64,000 nucleotides of DNA from Budorcas taxicolor (taxonomy: Eukaryota; Chordata; Mammalia; Artiodactyla; Bovidae): positions 72,527,067 through 72,591,066 of the forward strand of contig NC_068912.1 of the NCBI RefSeq assembly GCF_023091745.1, written 5' to 3'. The translations under genes were made by a program, and so were the position numbers. Positions 11,715 through 22,358 of the stretch are shown here, one piece after another; positions within the stretch are counted from its first letter, which is position 1, and each line of letters opens with the position of its first letter. A model generated the notes under the pieces. It was not told where the DNA came from. It made no database searches and saw only the letters and a program-made list of their open reading frames with translations.

Positions 11715-12085
11715 TTTTTAAAATGTCTGATTATGTCACTTCTCTCACCCAGCAGCAATGTCTGGACCCTGCCACTCCAGCCTGTCTTGTGCCATTCCCT
11801 ATGTTCCAGGCATACAGCAGACTCTTCTCCCACCTTTCTTCTAGACTCAAGGACTTCAGAGGGATTTCCAGAGTGACACATCTGCTTTGCCCTGCTGTTC
11901 CAGCCAACTCCCTATAGTTGTAGTCCTCCAAATTTCAGCTTAAATACTACTTCCAAAGAAAGGTTGGAATCAGGATCCATGCTATACTTTCTCAAGGTAC
12001 CCTGTAATTCTTTCTTTTATCACTTATAATATTTTTGCAGTTCTGTGCATGTAGTCACAAATACATTAATTTTGATTAATTATAA
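11715..12085 (+). mobile_element. L2 LINE fragment
   Basis: The order ctgccactccagcctgtctt, ttcagcttaaatactacttcc and cttataatatttttgcagt matches the antisense-free 3' half of mammalian L2 (cleaning from the '...cagctcaaatgtcacctcc' region towards the 3' end). It is strongly diverged, as expected for this old family. Boundaries are approximate. Confidence 0.6.
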
Positions 12086-14206
12086 TTCTTTATTCACATT
12101 GAAATATGACACATTTGAAAATCTGGCCCACATATGACTGTTAACTATGTATGTACCTGTTTATACTACAAAACACCCGTGAATCTGACAGCAGAATGAA
12201 TCTGTATTTTCTTTTCAGAATTAATTCTATATTACCCTAGATGTATTTATAACTTCCTACCCCAAGTTTCCCTTAAATTGCCCCCTAGAGACTAGTATGA
12301 TCCTAAATCATGGTTAACATTTTTATTTTCTTCTTATTTTCTTAATTATACATGGTTTAGTTTTAATCTGGTCTTGTTTTAACTTGATCTTTCTCTTATT
12401 CAATGTTGTATTGTTAAAATGTATCCATTATATAGTTTATAGCTATAGTTCATTAATTTTAAATTCTTGGTAATATTTAATATATGAACATATCAGAATT
12501 TGTGCATTTTTCTTTACATAGGTATTTGTTTTTTCTAGTTATCGGTCTAATCACAAATACCATGAAGAAACCTAGCCATATTTTCTATATGTGTGTTAAG
12601 CAGAAATTTAGCTTCTGTGAACTTTGCCCCTTGTAGATACAACCATGAATGTGTTACATGGCTTTTCAAATGTAATTAAGGTAACTAAACAGCTGGGCAT
12701 AAGGAGAATATGCTAAATTGTGTGTGTGTGTGTGTGTGTGTGTGTCTGATATCACATGCACTTGTCTAAGCAGACATATTTCTCTGCCTGGTAGCTACTA
12801 AATTTGTGGTAATATATCCAAGAAAAAAACAGGAAGGTTATATATGCTATAAGTGTTTTTCTTAGAGCATAATCAATCCATGGGTTGCAAAAGGAACATC
12901 AATGATGTCCACTAGTGAATTCTAATGTCTAACACAGAGCCCAGTTCATTTTAAATATTTAACTCATGTTAGTGGAATAAATGAATTAACAGAAAACTGA
13001 AGTCTATACATTTTCAAAAGCTTAAGAAGAGAATAGGTTATGAAAGAGAGGACAAGTCAGAAAAGTATACATGAAAAAATACATTGCACTATAATAATGT
13101 AAGACACTGATAGCTAATACTTGTGAAAATATAACACATAGAATAAAATATATAAGTTAAGAATAATCTAGTGTGCCAAATTTGTGAAAAATTATGTTAA
13201 AAAAGTTTGCTACAAAGATAGTTTTCTTAGAATTCAGACCACATTTTCACAATGAAATTATAAGGGGCCAATAAGTTTCCAACATCACCTAAAGACACTA
13301 GATTAATATATAACTCAGTTAAGCATTTCCATTAATAATGCAGAACAAGGGATTATCAAGATGTTTTACTAGCACAAATCATATATCAGAAAATGGCAGA
13401 AGTATAGCTAGAAAGTGAAAGATAAAGAATTTTATTTGATACAAAGGGAAGTTATGGCATTTTAAAAGGAAATGGTTATAATGATAGTTCAGTCCAACGA
13501 TGCTGTGTAGTTTAAACGGATCGGACCAGAGACCAGAGACCAGGTACCATAAATCTTTTGCATCTAATCCAACCACAACTGAAATAAGGGTAAATTTAAT
13601 TTGGGCCTGTTTGATTAGTAGTATCTCACAGATCATCTTCCTATGACTTGATGAATTGATGATAAATTGGATATAAAGATCAAAAGGGAAAGATACTAGG
13701 CTTTCTATGAATATTCATTAGCAGGTGAGGGTGGGTTGAACACTTGAAAATTTTATCTTAAACTTGTGATTTTTAAAAAGATCAGGTCCTCCCCTGTTAT
13801 GTTCCACACAAAGTAAATCTCAACAGCTTGATTTTGTGCAAGAATATATCACTGATTGTCTAAACATATCTTAAAATTTTTCCCATTATCTCATTTTATA
13901 GTCTGCAGAATTTCCATTTAGTTATATTATTCTAGATCAGGTTTAGAATTTGCTTTTATTTCATATAGTTTTCTATGCTAGTATACAAGTTATATTGACA
14001 AATGGATCAAACTCCATTATTTTTACCTTCATTTGATTGGGCAGCTAACATTAAAATTTGATGGTAGCCATGTAATTTATTTAATAAGAGCATTTTTTTT
14101 TTAACTGCATGAACAATGGATATAAGATCTAAATCCAGGGAATTATCTGTAGGCAGGCTACTTTATTTGGTTAAGCTAATATTGCATTACTGGAAAAGCA
14201 ATAATT
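12086..14206. other. AT-rich unique DNA with a TG microsatellite
   Basis: No gene is recognised. It holds the (TG)n run at 12719-12744 and a short direct triplication of the accagag type at 13525-13540. An 85-codon minus-strand frame at 13379-13636 has no recognisable domain and is treated as chance. Confidence 0.45.
12719..12744. repeat. (TG)n microsatellite, about 13 units
   Basis: Uninterrupted alternating TG run. It is a potential length-polymorphic marker. Confidence 0.97.
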
Positions 14207-14862
14207 AAGTGAAGATTTGGCTTAAAACTCGACATTCAAAAAACGAAGATCATGGCATCTGGTCCCATCACTTCATGGGAAATAGATGGGGATACAGTGG
14301 AAACAGTGTCAGGCTTTTTTGGGTGGGGCTCCAAAATCACTGCAGATAGTGATTGCAGCCATGAAATTAAAAGATGCTTACTCCTTGGAAGGAAAGTTAT
14401 GACCAACCTAGATAGCATATTAAAAAGCAGAGACATTATTTTGCCAACAAAGGTCCGTCTAGTCAAGGCTCTGGTTTTTCCAGTGGTCATGTATGGATGT
14501 GAGAGTTGGACTGGGAAAAAAGCTGAGCACTGAAGAATTGATGCTTTTGAACTGTGGTGTTGAAGAAGACTCTTGAGAGTCCCTTGGACTGCAAGGAGAT
14601 CCAACCAGTCCATCCTAAAGGAGATCAGTCCTGAGTGTTCATTGGAAGAACTGATACTAATGTTGAAACTCCAATACTTTGGCCAACTCATGCGAAGAGC
14701 TGACTCATTTCAAAAGACCCTGATGCTGGGAAAGATAGAAGGCAGGAGGAGAAGGGCACAATAGAGGATGAGATGTTTGGATGGCAGGAGTTGATGATGG
14801 ACAGGGAGGCCTGGCGTGCTGCGATTCATGGGGTCGCAAAGAGTTGGACGCGACTGAACTTA
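14207..14862 (+). mobile_element. BovB LINE 3' end, inverted-pair arm 1
   Basis: Plus-strand BovB from just after the RT core to the 3' end. Translated pieces at 14252-14533 and 14573-14764 show the BovB C-terminal blocks (GCESW, SNQSILKEIS). About 50 bases are deleted near 14788, compared with the other copies. It ends at cgactgaactt, 20 bases before an oppositely oriented BovB. Confidence 0.95.
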
Positions 14863-15590
14863 ACTATTTGATTACTTAGGGTTCAGTTCAGTTCAGTCGC
14901 TCAGTCGTGTCCGACTCTTTGCGACCCCAGGAATCACAGCATGCCAGGCCTCCCTGTCCACCACTAACTCCCAGAGTTCACTCAAACTCACATCCATTGA
15001 GTCAGTGATGCCATCCAGCCTTCTCATCCTCGGTTGTCCCCTTCTCCTCCTGCCCCCAATCCCTCCCAGCATCAGAGTCTTTTCCAATGAGTCAACTCTT
15101 CACATGAGGTGGCCAAAGTACTGGAGTTTCAGCTTTAGCATCATTCCTTCCAAGGAAATCCCAGGGCTTATCTCCTTTAGGATGGACTGGTTGGATCTCT
15201 TTGCAGTCCAAGGGACTCTCAAGAGTCTTCTCCAACACCACAGTTCAAAAGCATCAGTTCTTTGGCACTCAGCTTTCTTCACAGTCCAACTCTCACATCC
15301 ATGCATGACCACTGGAAAAACCAGAGCCTTGACTAGACAGACCTTTGTTGGCAAAATAATGTCTCTGCTTTTTAATATGCTATCTAGGTTGGTCATAACT
15401 TTCCTTCCAAGGAGTAAGCATCTTTTAATTTCATGGCTGCAGTCACCATCTGCACTGATTTTGGAGCCCCAAAAAATAAAGTCTGACACTGTTTCCATTG
15501 TTTCCCCATCTATTTCCCATGAAGTGACGGGACCGGATGCCATGATCTTAGTTTTCTGAATGTTGAGCTTTAAGCCAACTTTTTCACTCT
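14207..15590. repeat. Large inverted repeat formed by two tail-to-tail BovB copies
   Basis: Arm 1 is 14207-14862 and arm 2 is about 14883-15590, covering the same part of BovB in opposite orientation. The spacer is about 20 bases. Arms of roughly 650-700 bases differ by scattered substitutions and one deletion in arm 1. A transcript crossing it could fold into a long imperfect hairpin; this is inference from arrangement. Confidence 0.92.
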
Positions 15591-15893
15591 CCACTTTCAC
15601 TTTCATCAAGAAGCTTTTTAGTCCCTCTTCACTTTCTGCCATAAGGGTGGTGTCACCTGCATATCTAAGGTGATTGATATTTCTCCCAGCAATCTTGATT
15701 TCAGCTTGTGCTTCTTCCAGCCCAGTGTTTCTCATGATGTACTCTGCATATAAGTTAAATAAGCAGGGTGAAAATATACAGCCTTGAAGTACTCCTTTTC
15801 CTATTTGGAACCAGTCTGTTGTTCCATGTCCAGTTCTAACTGTTGCTCCCTGACCTGCATATAGTTTTCTCAAGAGGCAGGTCATAGCATGCT
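14883..15893 (-). mobile_element. BovB LINE, 5'-truncated in RT
   Basis: Antisense BovB with its 3' end (ttcagttcagtcgctcagtc) at 14883, extending to the RT domain, where it stops near 15893. It is close in sequence to the copies at 35039 and 36990, so it is relatively young. Confidence 0.95.
15100..15885 (-). pseudogene. BovB ORF remnant: RT C-terminal half
   Basis: A 261-codon open frame covering RT motif B (QGCIFSPCLFNLYAEY) to the C-terminal region. The upstream RT motif A (the first catalytic aspartate) and the endonuclease are missing through 5' truncation. The motif-C box reads YAGD instead of the YADD seen in the copies at 31.7, 45.1 and 55.1 kb, so one catalytic aspartate is replaced. 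The frame is otherwise open, but the protein would be inactive. Confidence 0.92.
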
Positions 15894-16434
15894 TTTAATA
15901 CTAAACATTATTTAATTCATTTTCTCTGGTTTATATATACTGTTTCATGCATAAATATTTTTTGTCTAATTGGTTACATCCACCATTAATACAGTGCAAT
16001 ATCATTGGACCATACCATTGTGTTTTTACCTGTAAGTAGCTAAGCTTCTACTTTTGCGATATTAGATAACAATTTTAAAAATATATATTAAACTATTTTA
16101 TTCTTGAATTTATATTTTATTAAGTAGCCAGTGTTTCTTAAAGACTTCTGGCACTTTAACACACTGTGATATTTTCACAATCTGTAGATATTAAATATAT
16201 TAATACATAAATTATTACTGCAGAAATTATGTATGCTTTTAAAATGTTCATTGAATTTCAGTGGGATGGCTTATTTAAAAAGTCTCAAACTCACTTTAAA
16301 CATAATCATTTTCATGTGTTTTGGCTCACTGATTAGTTATAAAATTTTCCAAACCTACATAAAAAATATAAGATAATACTTTGCATGGCTAAAATCTAAC
16401 AAGAAGGCAGTATATAATTTACACATGGTAAATT
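15894..16434. other. AT-rich unique DNA, nothing recognised
   Basis: Single-copy AT-rich sequence. No supportable feature. Confidence 0.5.
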
Positions 16435-16448
16435 ATTCAATGATATTA

Positions 16449-16668
16449 ATGTGGATTTCCCTGGTGGCTCAGTTGGTAAAATGTCTGCCTACAATGCAAG
16501 AGACCCGGGTTTAATCGCTGGGTCAGGGAGATCTCATGGAGAAGGAAATGGCAGCCCACTCCAGTACTCTTGCCTGGAAAATCCCGTGGACAGAGGAGGC
16601 TGCTAGGCTACAGTCCATGGGGTCACAAAGAGTCAGACATGACTGAATGACTTCACTAATCACTAATC
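16449..16668 (+). mobile_element. Bov-tA SINE with 14-bp TSD
   Basis: Plus-strand full-length copy, head atttccctggtggctcag and end gactgaatgacttcac followed by a short cactaat repeat. Perfect attcaatgatatta repeats flank it (16435-16448 and 16669-16682). Confidence 0.96.
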
Positions 16669-16738
16669 ATTCAATGATATTAGTATTTAAGTCTAATGCT
16701 GGGTTTTAAGTTTCTGAGGGCAAGGAAACATGTTGCCT

Positions 16739-16795
16739 ATATTATATAATATATAAATATATATTTTCTATATTATATAATATATATATACCACT
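16739..16795. repeat. AT-rich palindromic low-complexity tract
   Basis: Consists of tatataatatata-type sequence with two near-identical halves around ttttct. Could extrude as a cruciform; no other function is seen. Confidence 0.8.
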
Positions 16796-16944
16796 GTATC
16801 AGTAAAACCTAATAGTCTGCACTTTATACATATTTGTTGAATTAATATATGAGTGAATGTATTAATGAATTCAACACAAAACAGTCATTATGTAAGGCCA
16901 GTGTACACTTAACAATAAAAAGAAAACATAATGAATTACTATAA

Positions 16945-16964
16945 CAATAAATAAATAAATAAAT
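16945..16964. repeat. (AAAT)n microsatellite
   Basis: About five aaat units ahead of gtgcaataaac. Confidence 0.85.
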
Positions 16965-17469
16965 GTGCAATAAACAGATTTTCATAATCATTAGAATGAG
17001 GGGTACACAAGCAAGAATTGGTTTTGGAGGCCAGAACTATGTCTCTTCTTCTGGAGAACAGTTTGATAGGCCATCTCTATTAAAGCACATGTTCAATAAA
17101 TTTAAAGCTATTAGAATTTAGAGGGTTCAAAACAACACTATTAATCATTTGTTTTGCTTTTTTTTTTTTTTCCTGCAAGGGTAAAAGTTATTTTGAAAGA
17201 GAGTAGATTAAACCAAGGCTGGATGATATTGACTATCTCAGCAATTTTCACTATTTAAAATAATAAGTTGCTGTCATAGATAAATATTTGAATTGTTAGA
17301 ATTCAAAAGGTTTTGCAATAGCATCTTCAAAAGAAGAGTAGCAGAAAAATGCTCTTAGATATTACAAGAATTCAGTAAACCTTTAAGAATGGTATTTATT
17401 TGAAAAAAAAAAAGTGAATCTTAAACCTTACTGTAAACGACACCCTGGAAAATCAATTAGAAATGGATT

Positions 17470-17630
17470 CTAGAATTAGGAGGAGGGAGGGGGGTTTAGG
17501 ATGGGGAACACATGTATACCTGTGGAGGATTCATGTTGATGTATGGCAAAACCAATACAATATTGTAAAGTAATTAACCTCCATTTAAAATAAATTTATA
17601 TAAAAAACAAAACAAAAAATAATAAAATTA
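17470..17630 (+). mobile_element. L1 (bovine type) 3'UTR end
   Basis: The sequence ggatggggaacacatgtata, then catgttgatgtatggcaaaa and caatattgtaaagtaattaa, with an A-rich tail, matches the 3' end also present at 45944-46148 and, in antisense, at 9270-9300. Only about 160 bases remain because of 5' truncation. Confidence 0.85.
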
Positions 17631-17757
17631 AAATTTTAGAAATTATTGTAGGTCAAAATCCTCTAGACTTTGAGATGGACACAAATTTCTTAAATGGAAC
17701 ACACACACACAGAAAAATCACTGATCACAAAAGAAATGATTGGCAGATTAGTTTTTA

Positions 17758-17937
17758 TGCTGCTGCTGCTGCTGCTGCTCAGTCACTTCAGTCGTGTCCA
17801 ACTCTGTGCAACCCCATAGATGGCAGCTCACCAGGCTCCCCCATCCCTGGGATTCTCCAGGCAAGAACACTGGAGTGGGTTGCCATTTCCTTCTCCAGTG
17901 CGTGAAAGTGAAGTCGCTCAGTCCTGTCCGACTCTTA
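17758..17937 (-). mobile_element. BovA2 SINE, CTG tail, partial
   Basis: A CTG run (17758-17779) followed by antisense monomer 2 and the beginning of monomer 1, stopping after gtcctgtccgactctt. It interrupts the old L1. Confidence 0.92.
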
Positions 17938-18188
17938 AAAGATACTTTTAAGAGATTCAAAAGGCAAATCCCCCAAAGGGAGAAAATATGTGCCATATAT
18001 GTACCCTTAGAAGAACTGCTATTCGATATATCCTACAAATTAAGGAGAAAAACAACAAACATTTTTTAAAGACATGGATGAAAACTTGAGCAGGCTTTTA
18101 ACAAAAGAAGATATCCAAATGGCCAATAAGCTTATGAAAAATAGTTCAATGCTATAAATCATCAGGAAAACACTAATTAAAACCACTA

Positions 18189-18451
18189 TGTGGGGGGTAA
18201 GGAAGAAAGGATAAATTAGGAGATTGGGATTGACATATATGTACTACTATATATATAATAGATAACTAATAAGAGCCTACTGTATAGTGCAGGGAACTCT
18301 GCTCAGTACTCTGTAATGGCTTATATGGGAAAAGAAGTCTAAGGAAGATTGGATATACGTATTTGTATAATTGATTTACCTAGCTGTATAGCTGAAAGTA
18401 AGACAACATTGTAAATCAACTATAATGTAATATAATTTTTTAAAAAAAAAC
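18189..18451 (+). mobile_element. Artiodactyl-type L1 3'UTR inserted in the old L1
   Basis: The landmarks actaataagagcctactgta, agggaactctgctcagtact and acaacattgtaaatcaacta end in an A-rich tail. The flanks aaaaccactatg (before) and aaacccacaatg (after) look like a TSD, consistent with insertion into the surrounding L1. Confidence 0.7.
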
Positions 18452-18732
18452 CCACAATGAGATAATATTACACAGCTAATGATTACAACTTAAACCCACA
18501 ATACTGATTAGAAGCACTTAAATGGATCAACAGTGCTCTCATACACATCTGGTGGTATTATAAATTTGTACAACAATTTTATAAAACTATTGGCAGTATC
18601 TTCTATAGCTAAATATTTGCAACCCATATAACCAAGCAATTCATGTGCAGCAGAGTCATATATAAGAATTTTCGTTAAGCAAAATTTACAATATTTAAGA
18701 ACTAAAGACAATGACCATCAACTTGTAACAGG

Positions 18733-18923
18733 AAAGTGAAAGTCGCTCAGTCGTGTCCAACTCTTTGCGACCCCATGGACTGTACAGTCCATGAAATTCT
18801 CCAGGCTGGAATACTGGAGTAGATAGCCTTTTCCTTCTCCAGATGATCTTCCCAACCAAGGGATCAAACCCAGGTCTTCTGCATTTCAGGCAGATTCTTT
18901 ACCAGCTGAGTGACAAGGGAAGC
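18733..18923 (-). mobile_element. Bov-tA SINE
   Basis: Antisense copy from gaaagtcgctcagtcgtgtc to gtgacaagggaagcc. Flanks cttgtaacagga and cttgtgtaacagga form an imperfect TSD. It interrupts the old L1 3'UTR. Confidence 0.92.
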
Positions 18924-18944
18924 CCTTGTGTAACAGGATTATTA

Positions 18945-19053
18945 GTGATTAGTGAAGTCAGTCAGTCATGTCCGACTCTTTGCGACCCCATGGACTGTAG
19001 CCTCCCAGGCTCCTCAGTCCATGGAATTTTCCAGGCAAGAGTACTGGAGTGGG
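18945..19053 (-). mobile_element. BovA-type SINE fragment
   Basis: Antisense 3' half only (gtcagtcatgtccgactctt to gagtactggagtggg). It lies just downstream of the previous SINE in the same orientation, separated by about 20 bases. Confidence 0.88.
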
Positions 19054-19440
19054 AAATGCATGTTCTATTCATGTAATGAACTACTCTAAGCAATGAAATA
19101 GAAAACACTACTCTTTCAAGCAATAAAATACAGAAATCCCAGACTCATGCTGAGCAAAAGAGCCCCAAACAGCAAATGCTGTATACTACATTGTTTCATG
19201 TGTAAAATGCTTAAAATAAGTTGAAACATCTACAGTGAAAGAAATCAGAATAGTAGCTACATTTGGGGGGTGTGTAAAGACTGAGGGACAGGCACAGGAG
19301 AGACTTCTAGGGATACAGGTAACATTCTATACCAAGATCTTGGTGCTGGTGACCCTGGTGTGTTCACTTTATTAAAAATTACTAGCCTGCAAACTTAAGA
19401 TTTATCACTTTATTATATATATATATATTTGCACTCCAAT

Positions 19441-19934
19441 GAAAAGTATACCAAAATTATTAATAAATGACAAAATTAAAAAATATCATGTGCAAAGATC
19501 TATAATCAGTTCTTAGAGTTAGATCAAACCAGTAGATGGCTACAATATTCAGTTCAGTGATTAATGTCCAAATAGCTGATTGTATTAACCAGGACTGATG
19601 CTGTCCTTTGAAGTAATCAGCTGTAGTTCATAAATCAGACAATTTGTAAAACTTTGCCTTCTTAATTTTCCCTTCTTAGTTATAATATTGCAAGACTTAT
19701 AATCCAACTTTGTCAGTTCCCTTTCAATTTTGCAGAAATAAAGCAATATTAATGGCGATCCAAAGTCTTGATTCAATATTTATTTTGTGAGATAATTTTT
19801 TTAACATAACAAAAAATTCTTTTAACACAAATCCACTCTTTAGCACTTAACTTACACCAGTATACATTTTAAGTTTATATAACTCTTCATGCCTAGTGGA
19901 AATAAAACTTGTAAATTTTATAGAATATTTATCA
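19441..19934. other. Unique DNA, nothing recognised
   Basis: Single-copy AT-rich sequence between the old L1 and a MIR. Confidence 0.45.
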
Positions 19935-20140
19935 TGGGCACACACTAAGGAAAATACTTCTTACAGTTATCTCCTTTAAAATTCACATCACTCTGTAATG
20001 CAGTTTTACTATTTTGTCTTATTTAAAGATAAGGAAACTGAGTTTTAAAGATGATACCTCTGCCAGGTGCTGGTGCTTGGATTCAAGCCCAAGCTGTCAT
20101 TGCAGAAGCTCAGGCACATAACCATTTAGCTCAATGCTGA
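19935..20140 (-). mobile_element. MIR SINE
   Basis: Antisense MIR order: cttacagttatctcctttaa, agataaggaaactgag, then ggattcaagcccaagctgtc and ataaccatttagctcaatgc. Old and diverged, but the core is clear. Confidence 0.8.
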
Positions 20141-21679
20141 GGAACTAAACCTAAGGGGTGTCAGCCTTAATTCCAGAGATGGCAGCAGTTACAGATCAAT
20201 TGTAGCATCTTGATGCTGTCTTTACATAGTTTCTCCTATTTACTTAAGTGGTCTCAATTTGTTTTTTATGCATTTAAGTGCTCAATTATGGTAATACTAT
20301 TCTCAGGAGATTTGCTCTTCCCTCTCTCTACTTTTTATGTGATCCCAGAGGCTTCCCTTATTGAAATATGGGCTTGATTTTCTCCCTGATAAGTTTATCA
20401 TACTAAGCTTTGGGGGGGGGGGGGGCTGTATTCTCTGATACTGCCTTCCATTATAGAAGACATTCCATTATTGGCACCTCCCTATTTTTGAAAATGTAAT
20501 GGTTCTTTAAGAAAATACTTGATCGATGCACCTGCTTGTGGAAAGGCATTGCTAGAGTCCTTGACGTACACTGATGCTTTTCTCTTTGCTTCTACAGATG
20601 TTGCTTTAAAGCTCAATGAAGTTATGTCTTTTGAACATATACATATTTAGAAGACTGTATCATCCACCATTTAAGAATTATTTCATCTCTAATGTCTTAG
20701 AATGAGAAGATTTATTCATTGTTTGCTTCCTGTAGTTTAGGCTGATAATGCTTGACAAATATTTAAAATGCTGAAGGTATTACATGCTGAAGAGTTAGTG
20801 TTAGCACTGGGTGTTTTGATTGCTTGTCTGTTTACATATCAGTAAAGACACCACTCTGTCTTTATCTCTCAAAAGAGTGTAATGTTGAGACTGGAAATAG
20901 ACGTGCCAAATATAGGAAGTGCAAATAATCTTTTCTCTTTTTATTTTGCAACTAGAATAGTGGACATGGCATATCAGCAGTTGTAAAAATTAAAATGATT
21001 AAAGGTTTGGGTATATCTCAAACATTTTATCCCACGTTCCACTCCCACTGCCATTCTACATCAATTTGGTGCATCTTTTTTTTTTTTCATTGGAGACAAT
21101 TCAATTTTTATTGTTAGAAATTTCCTTTAAACACACTTACTTATATATTTCCATATTTGCTCTGCCTTTGTAACTAGAATACAATATCCTCAAAAATGGA
21201 AACTGTACTTTTTTTAATCTCTCCATAATTTCTAATTTAGTTTAGTCATGTGGTGAATGATATTAACAATAATTTGCCTTAATTAACATGGCAGGTACAT
21301 AATATGACCTCATGTGAGAGCCTATGTAGTGATCACAGCTGCTCCTTCGTGTGTATCTGTGGCTTCTTCTTCAACATTTAAGCACTCTCAATTCACATTT
21401 GGTGGAATTGCTACTGTCACATACTTCAAGCGATGACCCAGGCAAGCAATCTTTTCTAGGGAGTAAGATATGCCAGGAGGTCAGTGACTCACAGTTTTAG
21501 GGAATCTAAGATGACTTAGCACCAGAAATCTGGGCAGCAAAGGAAGCTGTTTTAATTGAGGTTGTCTCATAGGAGGTGGCAGGGACTTAGCTTCTAGTTT
21601 AGGTGTTGAATAGGACATGTGAGTAAGAGCTGAGGAAAAAGGGAACATAAAGAGGAAAAGAATCTTATTTCAATCATAA
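20141..21679. other. Unique DNA with a poly(G) run
   Basis: No gene or repeat family was recognised. It contains a 14-G run at 20412-20425. Confidence 0.45.
20412..20425 (+). repeat. Poly(G) run, 14 bases
   Basis: Fourteen consecutive G after gcttt. Single-run G tracts of this length can form intermolecular or slipped G-quadruplexes and are prone to sequencing error. Confidence 0.9.
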
Positions 21680-21690
21680 AAAGGCACATA

Positions 21691-22240
21691 AAATTAAAAG
21701 ACATTCACTTACTGGAAAAAAAGCTATGACAAGCCTAGACAGTGTATTAAAAAGCAGAAACGTCACTTTGCCAACAAAGGTCCATATAGTCAAAGCTATG
21801 GTTTTCTGGTAGTCATGTACGGATGTGAGAGTTGGACCACAAAGAAGGCTGGGTGCCAAAAAATTGATGTTTTTGAATTGTGGTATTGGCAAAGACTCTT
21901 CGGAGTCCCTTGGACAGTAAGGATATCAAACCAGTCAATCCTAAGAGAAATCAACCCTATGTATTCATGGGAAGGACTGACACTGAAGCTGAAAACTCCA
22001 ATTCTTTGGATACCTGATGTGAAAGTTGACTCACTGGCAAAGACCCTGATGCTGGGAAAGACTGAGGGCAGGAGGAGAAGAAGAGGACAGAGGATGAGAT
22101 GCTTGATGGCATCAGTGACTTAACTGACATGAATTTAAGGAGACTCCAGGAAATAATGAAGGGCAGGGAAGCCTGACATGCTGCAGTCTGTAGGGCTGCA
22201 AAGAGTAGGACATGACTTAGTGAGTGAACAACAACATTAG
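21691..22240 (+). mobile_element. BovB LINE 3' end, older copy, with TSD
   Basis: Plus-strand BovB C-terminal region and 3' end, clearly more diverged than the copies near 35-37 kb. Open piece 21815-22123 shows MYGCESWTTKKAG and SNQSILREI. Flanks aaaggcacata (21680-21690 and 22241-22251) are perfect. Confidence 0.94.
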
Positions 22241-22297
22241 AAAGGCACATAAGGCAAATCATACAGCTAATGACATAAACATAGGGATCATGCCTGA

Positions 22298-22358
22298 AGT
22301 CAGTCAGTCAGTTCAGTCGCTCAGTTGTGTCTGACTCTTTGTGACCCCATGAGCTGCA
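22298..22358 (-). mobile_element. Short BovB/BovA 3'-end scrap
   Basis: About 60 bases (gttcagtcgctcagttgtgt ... tttgtgaccccatgagctgc) of the shared BovB / BovA 3' end in antisense. Confidence 0.8.

Larger units (their letters stand above)
17650..19440 (+). mobile_element. Old L1 3' region in four pieces, heavily nested
   Basis: An old L1 ORF2 C-terminus and 3'UTR can be followed through four pieces: 17650-17757 (aatttcttaaatggaacaca), 17938-18188 (agaagatatccaaatggcca), 18452-18720 (cacaatgagataatattaca; actctcatac-type order) and about 19056-19440 (ends near gcactccaatgaaaag). Insertions between them are a BovA2, a younger L1 3' end and two BovA-type SINEs. There is no coding capacity. The order of the pieces is continuous in the family. 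Confidence 0.75.

Noticed and set aside
13379..13636. 85-codon minus-strand frame as a possible gene
   Set aside because: No domain, no start context, AT-rich hydrophobic composition; likely chance.
14236..15559. Long frames of 151 and 184 codons opposite BovB
   Set aside because: These are antisense shadows of BovB; the real frame is shown by RT and C-terminal motifs on the other strand.
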